A stretch of 7,139 bases of DNA, from the NCBI GenBank assembly GCA_900313465.1, contig OMRU01000039.1:1-7139 (forward strand), written 5' to 3'. The position numbers and the translations under genes are program-made. The notes under the pieces are model-generated. The model searched no databases and was not told the DNA's origin. It worked only from the letters and a program-made list of their open reading frames with translations. The stretch is from an uncultured Clostridia bacterium (lineage in GTDB: Bacteria; Bacillota_I; Bacilli_A; RFN20; CAG-288). The first letter of the stretch is position 1. Every line of letters starts with the position of its first letter. This document shows positions 1-5,247 of the stretch, in pieces.

Positions 1-2123
1 ACGGCACCATTGGTGGTATCGGTGATCGTAGCACTCTTGGCTGTCTTGCTTTCCTTGCTGAAGCTAAGGCTAGTCAGGGTATCAGTGACTTTAAAGGAAT
101 CGAAGGTGTAATATGCCTTACCAGAGTAGATGTTGAAGTTAGAAACGTTATGCTGATGAGAGGTGTTATCTAAGCTTTCAAGTAAGACACTATAGGTGTT
201 AGATTTCAAAACGACTTCGACCATGACATCTTCATTGACATATAAATCAAGAGAAGAAAGGCTGCTACTTGGTGTGATGGTCTTGGTTGTTCTCAGGCTT
301 GGCTGAGAGATGGTGATGGAATCAAAGATATCAGCTAAAGCCTGGTAATCAACAGCTACGCTAGTCTTGGCTTTTTCGGTCTTTTCGACTTCGATGACAA
401 CATCGAAGTCTGGCATGATAAAGGAGTATGGGTAATAACCACCTTCATCATAAGAAACATTGATGGTGGTAGAAGCATCATCGACTTTATGGACTTTGAC
501 TTCGTCAATATCATACTGCATACCAGGATTGACACTGAATTCTACCTTGGCAGAAACAGCATAACTATCTTTGCCATAAGTGGCAAAAGAGATGTTGTCA
601 GAAGCGGTGGCGTTGACCTTATGGGTAGTGCCGATATTCAACGTGATAACGGCGTTACCATTTTCTGGCATGACGAAGGCAATGGCATAAGCGGAATCCA
701 TAGACTCATAATCTTCGTATCTCTGATATGGCTGCATTTCACCGCCGTTTAGACTACCACCGATGACTTCATATCCTTCTTTGGCAGTTGGAATGACATA
801 GAAGGTTTCACCTGGAGCGGCAGAGGAGATTTCCCAACCATCATAGGAGAAGTTATTCTTGATGATAACAGAATCTAACAAGTTATTTTCTGCGACGGTG
901 ATTGTACCGTTTTCTTCACAGTTGAAGGTGATGCTGACTTTGTTATCTGGCATGACGAAACTGAGATAGGTATAGTTAGAAGGATTGACATCTGGAGTGT
1001 AATCAACACCCTGGATCGTGATGCTATTTAAATGTTTGCCACCGACTGGTTTGACATAGAAATTGACCGTTTCACCAACAAGCACTTTGCTTGGAGCAGA
1101 AGTGGAGACATAACCATAGCCATATTCATCAGTGGTGAAGAAGTTTACGTTATCCGCATTGGTAAATTCGATATCCTGAGAACCGACAAGCTGACCTTCG
1201 ACTTTGATGATGATGTCATCAATTAAGCCATCGCTATAAGGACGGATGGTAAATTCAGAAATGTTGTTCTTGAACTGATAAGAGATATCATACCAGTCAT
1301 CAGTGTTCTTATATTTCCACTGGAAGGAAGTGACACTATATCCTTCTTCTCTGATCAGATAGGCGTTGAGATAATCGTATTTGGTGTTTTCCGTTACACC
1401 TAATAACTTAAAGCCGTCAGCGACCTGGAAGGTGACGGTGTGTCCTTCTTCAACTTGATGCTGTTGGATAGAATAGACGATATAGACGGTAGTGGCATCA
1501 GCTGGCATTTTAAAGGAAACAGGAAGTAAACCAGTGGTTTCACCACCTTTAGCAAAGGTTGGACGGATGACGTCATTTCCAACATGGACATAGATATGTT
1601 CTAAGATACCTTCATCGAGGATGGATAAGACGCCACCTTCAGCGGCTTTGATTTCAAAGTAGATTTCATCGCCTTCCTTATGTTTGCTACCAAAGACGTT
1701 TTCATCGTCATTGATGTCTAAGAAGTTTGGAGAAACATTGACGAAGGATAATAAGTTGTTACCGATAAAAGTAGCGGAGATGGTAATATTTTCTCCTGGC
1801 ATGACAAAGGTGTAGGTTTCATTTTCCTTGACGGTAGTAAACGTCACACCTTTAACTGAGGAAGTCAATTCCTTTAAGACCTTGTTTTCTTCAGGAGTAA
1901 CCGTGATGGTGATTACATCACCTTTTTTGGCACTCGTTTGATCAAAACTTAACACGCCACCTTTGATTTGACTATCAGCAGAGATAGTAAAGGTTTCAAC
2001 CAAACTAGAAGAAGTATTGCTAGAGGAATCACTAACAGAAGAAGTGGTAGAAGAGGTAGGAGTGTTGCAGCTAACAAGCAAGGCTAAGCTAGCAATGGAA
2101 ATAAGAAGCAATTGTTTTTTCAT
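1..2123 (-). CDS. Large multi-repeat surface lipoprotein with F-x-MP (InlB B-like) beta repeats, C-terminus outside window
   Basis: The frame is open from the ATG at 2123 to the window edge (707 codons, no stop), so the protein is partial. Residues 1-19 form a lipoprotein signal peptide (MKKQLLLISI start, lipobox LVSC, lipidated Cys19), followed by a Ser/Thr-rich tether (about 20-41). At least five repeat units follow, each closing with a strand around F-x-MP: FVMP 106-109, FKMP 204-207, FVMP 389-392, FVMP 483-486 and FIMP 568-571, each trailed by an alternating hydrophobic strand such as ENITISATF. The first unit also carries the typical opening GGVLSF...GDVITITVTP. This is the pattern of the divergent InlB B-repeat family seen in Gram-positive surface proteins. 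Residues about 585-707 lack the motif and start a different domain. The AAAAGGA ribosome site (2142-2136) lies 12 nt before ATG, slightly far. The gene begins 23 bp after the stop of the upstream lipoprotein gene with no promoter or terminator between, so the two form an operon. An adhesive or structural role outside the membrane is inferred; no catalytic motif is seen. Confidence 0.9.
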   Translation of the reverse strand, partial: MKKQLLLISIASLALLVSCNTPTSSTTSSVSDSSSNTSSSLVETFTISADSQIKGGVLSFDQTSAKKGDVITITVTPEENKVLKELTSSVKGVTFTTVKENETYTFVMPGENITISATFIGNNLLSFVNVSPNFLDINDDENVFGSKHKEGDEIYFEIKAAEGGVLSILDEGILEHIYVHVGNDVIRPTFAKGGETTGLLPVSFKMPADATTVYIVYSIQQHQVEEGHTVTFQVADGFKLLGVTENTKYDYLNAYLIREEGYSVTSFQWKYKNTDDWYDISYQFKNNISEFTIRPYSDGLIDDIIIKVEGQLVGSQDIEFTNADNVNFFTTDEYGYGYVSTSAPSKVLVGETVNFYVKPVGGKHLNSITIQGVDYTPDVNPSNYTYLSFVMPDNKVSITFNCEENGTITVAENNLLDSVIIKNNFSYDGWEISSAAPGETFYVIPTAKEGYEVIGGSLNGGEMQPYQRYEDYESMDSAYAIAFVMPENGNAVITLNIGTTHKVNATASDNISFATYGKDSYAVSAKVEFSVNPGMQYDIDEVKVHKVDDASTTINVSYDEGGYYPYSFIMPDFDVVIEVEKTEKAKTSVAVDYQALADIFDSITISQPSLRTTKTITPSSSLSSLDLYVNEDVMVEVVLKSNTYSVLLESLDNTSHQHNVSNFNIYSGKAYYTFDSFKVTDTLTSLSFSKESKTAKSATITDTTNGA

Positions 2124-2146
2124 GATAATAATAGTTCCTTTTGTAA

Positions 2147-3616
2147 TTATTCACCGATTTTGTTCTGAACCTCTTCAGGGAGAGAGGTAGAACCGACATT
2201 TTTGAATTTGATGGTGATGGTTTCTTCACCGCCAAATCCCATAGAATCATTGATGTAGGTGAGTTTGATCTGAGGCAAGTTATCGACGATGCTGATTTCC
2301 GCACTGTTGGAAAGAAGACTCTGTAAGGAGAAGTAGATGTCTTTACTATCTTTCTGGACGACACCATCCTTGACCAGGTTAGCCTTAGTGAGATAATCCG
2401 CATTAGCGAAAAGTGGTTGTAATTCGTTATAGACAGAAAGGACATTTCTCTGATCGACCACGTATTTGTCCTGGCTCTTTTTGAAGAACAATGGAGAAAT
2501 GGAATCTAGTTTTGGAAGATAGTCTACGGCCTTGAAACCAGAAAGAGGAGAGTCGACCTGATTGAAGGCAAGGTTATTTCCATAGGTGTAGGAAGTCATA
2601 TTGCCATCCTGAGAGGCAAGTAAGAGTTCATCATCGGTAGTAAGACCTTTAACGGAATTCTCAGCAATCTTATCGATGAAGATATTCGTTCCATCGAAAT
2701 AATAGATCTGATGAATTGGGCTTGCTAATCTCATCTCATCAGGAGTCAAGATATATTCCATGGTATAGCTTTTATCTTTTAAAGCAGCAAAAGCATTCAC
2801 CAGTTCAGTTCTATCCTCACCATCATCTTGAAGAGGAGAAGTGTGGGTGTAATTTACTTCTTCACCAGTCTGAACAAAGTCGATGTTGAAGGCTAAGATT
2901 TCATCTAGACCAGTGGCGCTCTTCTTGGTGTCAAACTCCATGGTGAAGGAAGCAAACTTATCACCTTCAAGGGTGAAATAGGCGTTGTCGTTGAGATATA
3001 GATTGGTGTAGTTTGTCATATCGGTACCAAACCAGGAAGCGATAGTTCTGCTAGCACCCTCAGAAAGGAAGAATCTCTTGTTTGCTTCCACATAGTAGAA
3101 ATTGTTGCTATCCAACAATTCAAATGGATTGGAGAACAAGGAATCAAAGTAGCTATCACCAGTCTTTCGATAATCAGCGATGATCTGATTATCATAAGTC
3201 AGAGTCTCCTGATAGAAGTGACCTTTGTCATCATCATAGAAATACTGGAAAGGATCAGAACTATTCTTCAGAGCTCCATCAGCGCGGAAGGATAAGGCTC
3301 TTTCACCATAGACCTTGCCAGCATTGTCATTCTTTAGGATGACTTCCTTGGCAAAATTAGTGACGACTCTGTCCGTGGCAGAGTTGTATTGGCTGACTTT
3401 GTAGGAAACCTTGGCCTGGAAGCCAATCTTCAAGGCTTCTAAGGCGTTCTCTAGCGCCTGGTTCGTTTCTTCCTTGGTGCCTTCTGTTGATGTAGAAGTA
3501 TCAAGACTGCTGGTTTCAGAAGTGCTCTCAGAAGAGCTAGAAACACTAGATGTTGTTCCACAGGCGGTCAGAGATAAAGCGGATAAGCAAAGCAGGATTA
3601 GACTTGTTTTTTTCAT
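2147..3616 (-). CDS. Hypothetical lipoprotein, probably two tandem copies of one fold
   Basis: This is a complete 489-residue lipoprotein of unrecognised family. The signal peptide ends in lipobox LTAC with lipidated Cys19, followed by a Ser/Thr/Glu-rich tether to about residue 50, so it should sit on the outer face of the membrane. The mature part seems to be an internal duplication: about 52-255 and 270-475 share the same order of elements. Each opens with a helix-to-strand segment (ALEALKIGFQAKVSYKV at 59-73; AFAALKDKSYTMEYIL at 275-290). An aromatic strand follows (FQYFYDDDKGHFYQE; IHQIYYFDGTNIFID), then an LLDSNNFYYV / KLDSISPLFF segment, then closing amphipathic strands (LAFNIDFVQ; ETITIKFKNV). 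The layout resembles the LolA/LppX-type beta-sheet lipoproteins, but that is a shape guess, not a motif match. GAGGT at 3630-3626 is spaced 9 nt from ATG and supports the start. It is the first gene of a two-gene operon with the repeat lipoprotein. Confidence 0.93.
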   Translation of the reverse strand: MKKTSLILLCLSALSLTACGTTSSVSSSSESTSETSSLDTSTSTEGTKEETNQALENALEALKIGFQAKVSYKVSQYNSATDRVVTNFAKEVILKNDNAGKVYGERALSFRADGALKNSSDPFQYFYDDDKGHFYQETLTYDNQIIADYRKTGDSYFDSLFSNPFELLDSNNFYYVEANKRFFLSEGASRTIASWFGTDMTNYTNLYLNDNAYFTLEGDKFASFTMEFDTKKSATGLDEILAFNIDFVQTGEEVNYTHTSPLQDDGEDRTELVNAFAALKDKSYTMEYILTPDEMRLASPIHQIYYFDGTNIFIDKIAENSVKGLTTDDELLLASQDGNMTSYTYGNNLAFNQVDSPLSGFKAVDYLPKLDSISPLFFKKSQDKYVVDQRNVLSVYNELQPLFANADYLTKANLVKDGVVQKDSKDIYFSLQSLLSNSAEISIVDNLPQIKLTYINDSMGFGGEETITIKFKNVGSTSLPEEVQNKIGE

Positions 3617-3651
3617 AATTCATTGACCTCAATATTGAACGTATGAAAAAG

Positions 3652-3657
3652 ATTATA
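3652..3657 (-). promoter_or_regulatory. -10 element (TATAAT) of the two-lipoprotein operon
   Basis: A perfect TATAAT reads on the minus strand between the upstream terminator and the ATG at 3616. It predicts a start near 3645 and a leader of about 29 nt containing the GAGGT ribosome site. No good -35 lies at 16-18 bp; that position is the unusual CGCGCG run at 3675-3680. The promoter is therefore either activator-dependent or weak in its -35. Confidence 0.55.
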
Positions 3658-3701
3658 AGGCACAAAATTAGTTTCGCGCGGTAAAGTTTCAATTTTGGTT
3701 C

Positions 3702-3747
3702 AACAAAACAAGCAGTAAGTGCTTATCAAAGCTTTACTTACTGCTTG
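3702..3747 (-). terminator. Rho-independent terminator of the 229-residue lipoprotein gene
   Basis: A perfect 12-bp inverted repeat has arms at 3736-3747 and 3709-3720 (CAAGCAGTAAGT and its complement) around a 15-nt loop. Read on the minus strand it is followed directly by TTTTGTT. It starts 17 bp after the TAA at 3765. On the plus strand the hairpin is followed by AATTATTTAAT, without a real T-run, so it acts mainly in the minus direction and separates this gene from the operon that follows. Confidence 0.85.
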
Positions 3748-3764
3748 AATTATTTAATCTTGAT

Positions 3765-4454
3765 TTACCAAAGATGATAATCTTCACAAACGGTGGTCAA
3801 CAACTTCTCTAAGTAGCAACTCGCCGCCCTGATTGGTTCAAGGCCAGATAAAGATAGTTCTTTTTCGGATTTCTTACCTTTTTCTGGAATTGTGGAGGTA
3901 TCAGAAAGATGATAGGTTGCTTTATCAATCATAGGACAAGAGGCAAAGGAGATATCAGAATAGGCGATATCAAGATAAGACTGCTGTTGTTGGTTCTGAT
4001 TATCGATATAGTCGTAATAATAGGAAGTGATATAGTTATCCTTCTTGAAATCCGTCACATTGAAATCAGTGGAGTAATAGAAATAAGAATCAGGTAAAGA
4101 AGAAGCATCATCTAGATGATAAGTGACTGCTAAGAAGTAAGGATTACTTTCCTTACGGCTATCTAAGCAAATATCGATCTTGAAGTATCGGCCATTTAAA
4201 AGACCTTTATAGAGAAAGATAAATTCGGTGGTGTTGGAAGGATGGGTTGCATAGTGGAAGAAATAGTTTCTGATATCCATGGCTTTGTCATGAGTCAAAG
4301 CCTGTTCATTCTTAAAAAACGGTACTTCTGAGACATCATATGTGTTGTGATAAACGATATGCTCTCCATCACAACTTGCCTTGATGCTTTCATAGGATTG
4401 ACAAGAAGCCAGAAACAAACTAGACGCGATTAAAATCAATTTATGGTATTTCAT
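3765..4454 (-). CDS. Hypothetical lipoprotein, Cys- and Tyr/Phe-rich, 229 residues
   Basis: This is a complete lipoprotein of unrecognised family. The signal peptide (MKYHKLILIA start) ends in lipobox LASC with lipidated Cys18. Unlike the two lipoproteins downstream there is no Ser-rich tether; the folded part starts almost at once. It carries five more cysteines (28, 96, 173, 213, 223), which is unusual for a secreted Bacillota protein and would allow disulfides. Tyrosine and phenylalanine are dense (for example YFYYSTDF at 124-131 and YYYDYI at 145-150), and there is a Gln-rich patch NQNQQQQ at 152-158. No enzyme motif is visible. The ATG at 4454 is the only usable start before the hydrophobic core, yet no Shine-Dalgarno precedes it and a -10 element ends 6 nt upstream, suggesting leaderless translation. 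The gene is monocistronic: it has its own promoter and a strong terminator. Confidence 0.9.
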   Translation of the reverse strand: MKYHKLILIASSLFLASCQSYESIKASCDGEHIVYHNTYDVSEVPFFKNEQALTHDKAMDIRNYFFHYATHPSNTTEFIFLYKGLLNGRYFKIDICLDSRKESNPYFLAVTYHLDDASSLPDSYFYYSTDFNVTDFKKDNYITSYYYDYIDNQNQQQQSYLDIAYSDISFASCPMIDKATYHLSDTSTIPEKGKKSEKELSLSGLEPIRAASCYLEKLLTTVCEDYHLW

Positions 4455-4460
4455 GCAAAA

Positions 4461-4469
4461 AGTATAACA
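4461..4469 (-). promoter_or_regulatory. Extended -10 promoter element for the 229-residue lipoprotein gene
   Basis: The minus strand reads TGTTATACT, matching the extended -10 form TGnTATAAT with one mismatch. Only TTTTGC separates it from ATG at 4454, so the usual start distance places +1 on or next to the A of the ATG. No matching -35 is seen, as is common for extended -10 promoters. Upstream is a T-rich stretch. Confidence 0.5.
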
Positions 4470-4502
4470 TATAAGAAAAAAATAGACTGAAAAATGTATT
4501 AA

Positions 4503-4571
4503 CTTTCATATTGTTACCTTTCATATTAAATGCAAAAGAAATATATGATTTCATCGATATAAATATGAAAG
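4503..4571. repeat. Three copies of a 10-bp motif CTTTCATATT, two direct and one inverted
   Basis: CTTTCATATT occurs at 4503-4512 and 4518-4527 (period 15 bp) and as its exact complement AATATGAAAG at 4562-4571. The second and third copies form a 10-bp perfect inverted repeat with a 34-bp loop. The outer hexamers AACTTT (4501-4506) and AAAGTT (4577-4582) also match in inverted orientation. The position between two divergent transcription units fits a regulator binding site, but the region is AT-rich and no known box is recognised. Confidence 0.45.
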
Positions 4572-4601
4572 ATAGCAAAGTTAAACAGTTGTACAAAAAT
4601 G

Positions 4602-4631
4602 TTGCTTTTTATATTCCTGATGGTTTATAAT
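4602..4631 (+). promoter_or_regulatory. Candidate sigma-A-type promoter reading toward the SipW-type gene
   Basis: TTGCTT at 4602-4607, an 18-bp spacer and a perfect TATAAT at 4626-4631. The -35 is weak (three of six consensus bases). It would start a transcript near 4638, giving a leader of about 600 nt before the ATG at 5248. No better promoter was found closer to that gene; a GATAAT at 5122-5127 lacks a -35. Confidence 0.35.
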
Positions 4632-4936
4632 TTGGGTAAGAAAAAGAGGCAAAAGGATTCTGGTCATTGTTTTTTTGGCCCCTTATTTCTAGAAAGGAGC
4701 AAAAAAAGGGGAATTATTACAGCATTTCAAAGGACATGAAGAATGTGCTTAATTTTTCGGTATTAATTTGATAGATGAATGTGATGATGAAAAGATTTAT
4801 GACATCACTTGTCTACAGGATGCATTAATTCTTTTCCTTCTGTTTACAAGGAATTCAGAGGCGAATTAGATAACGAAAGTCTACATTCTCTATTAATAAG
4901 GAAAGATTAAGACAAGAAAAAGGAGCAAAAAGGAGT

Positions 4937-5008
4937 ATGGGAAAAGGAAGAGATTTTAAAATTCTTTCTTTGTCCAGCTTAGCAGTTGCTACTTCTATTG
5001 GTTTGTAG
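4937..5008 (+). CDS. Doubtful 23-residue hydrophobic ORF with good ribosome site
   Basis: The ATG at 4937 opens a 23-codon frame ending in TAG. The peptide is basic at its start (MGKGRDFK) and then hydrophobic (ILSLSSLAVATSIGL), which looks like a signal peptide or a single membrane segment. Two AAGGAG-like sites precede it: one ending 11 nt upstream and one almost touching the ATG. The hydrophobic part resembles the signal region of SipW-dependent proteins such as the one encoded at 5248, but no GGT-aromatic-A-x-F motif follows in any frame. It could be a small membrane peptide, a leader peptide, the broken start of a paralogue, or chance. Confidence 0.2.
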   Translation: MGKGRDFKILSLSSLAVATSIGL

Positions 5009-5157
5009 ATGATGACGAAGGGGTTCTGTTTTGAAATAAGAATCATCATTGTTATCAAGACTTGATTGTAACCAATACTTTCAAAGTTGAAGCGGCCTAA
5101 GGGAATGCCACAAATTAAGTTGGATAATAAATACTAAATTCAAGTTACTTTTGCTTT

Positions 5158-5191
5158 GGGTTCCACATCTGCGGCCGTGGATGTGGGACTC
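5158..5191 (+). promoter_or_regulatory. GC-rich 15-bp stem hairpin in the leader of the SipW-type gene
   Basis: Arms 5158-5172 and 5177-5191 pair through all 15 positions, with G-U wobbles at four of them, around a GGCC loop. The core CCACATC/GATGTGG is perfect. It lies 41 nt before the ribosome site of the gene at 5248. No T-run follows on either strand, so it is not an ordinary terminator. It may be an mRNA-stabilising or translation-controlling element, a processing site, or, as DNA, a near-palindromic operator. The structure is visible; the role is unknown. Confidence 0.55.
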
Positions 5192-5232
5192 TAAAATCAA
5201 TCAGTAAAAAAGTCGATGTAGTTCATATTCAG

Positions 5233-5238
5233 AAAGGA
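5233..5238 (+). promoter_or_regulatory. Ribosome binding site of the SipW-type gene
   Basis: AAAGGA is spaced 9 nt from ATG 5248. It fixes the start directly ahead of the lysine-rich n-region of the signal peptide. Confidence 0.75.
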
Positions 5239-5247
5239 ATAAATTTT

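Larger units (their letters stand above)
4455..5247. other. Divergent 793-bp intergenic region, AT-rich, no convincing gene
   Basis: This gap separates minus-strand lipoprotein genes from the plus-strand SipW-type gene. From left to right it holds the extended -10 promoter, the three-copy 10-bp motif, a candidate plus-strand promoter, and an imperfect CCCCTT...AAGGGG hairpin (4679-4711) enclosing the palindrome TTTCTAGAAA. It also holds a 13-bp direct repeat AAAGGAGCAAAAA (4693-4705 and 4919-4931), two short overlapping open stretches with protein-like composition (4753-4866 and 4803-4907), a 23-codon ORF, and a GC-rich hairpin at 5158-5191. All longer frames are interrupted by stops. It may be a long regulatory leader, a graveyard of a decayed gene, or both. 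Confidence 0.5.

Noticed and set aside
489..1226. Plus-strand ORFs opposite the repeat lipoprotein (489-752 and 1032-1226)
   Set aside because: They are antisense to a convincing long coding frame and have no motifs or ribosome sites.
2089..2445. Minus-strand 118-codon ORF
   Set aside because: It overlaps the end of the 489-residue lipoprotein gene and the start of the next gene in another frame; shadow frame with Ser/Arg-rich composition and no ribosome site of its own.
3411..3626. Plus-strand 71-codon ORF opposite the start of the 489-residue lipoprotein
   Set aside because: It is the antisense shadow of the Ser-rich tether and signal peptide.
4565..4630. 21-codon plus-strand ORF (starts MKDSKVKQ)
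   Set aside because: No ribosome site, and it overlaps both the repeat motif and the candidate -10 element.
4664..4676. T-run after a possible stem, as a plus-strand terminator
   Set aside because: No stable hairpin directly precedes the T-run.
4855..5058. Minus-strand 67-codon ORF in the intergenic region
   Set aside because: No ribosome site before its ATG, no recognisable domain, and it lies antisense to the short plus-strand ORF; more likely chance.
5080..5130. Resemblance of GCGGCCTAAGGGAATGCC to part of a cyclic-di-GMP (GEMM) riboswitch
   Set aside because: The conserved GCAAA...GCAAAG parts and the pairing stems of that family cannot be found around it.
5158..5191. The GC-rich hairpin as a rho-independent terminator
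   Set aside because: The sequence after it lacks a T-run on both strands (TAAAATC on plus; AAAGCAAAAG on minus).
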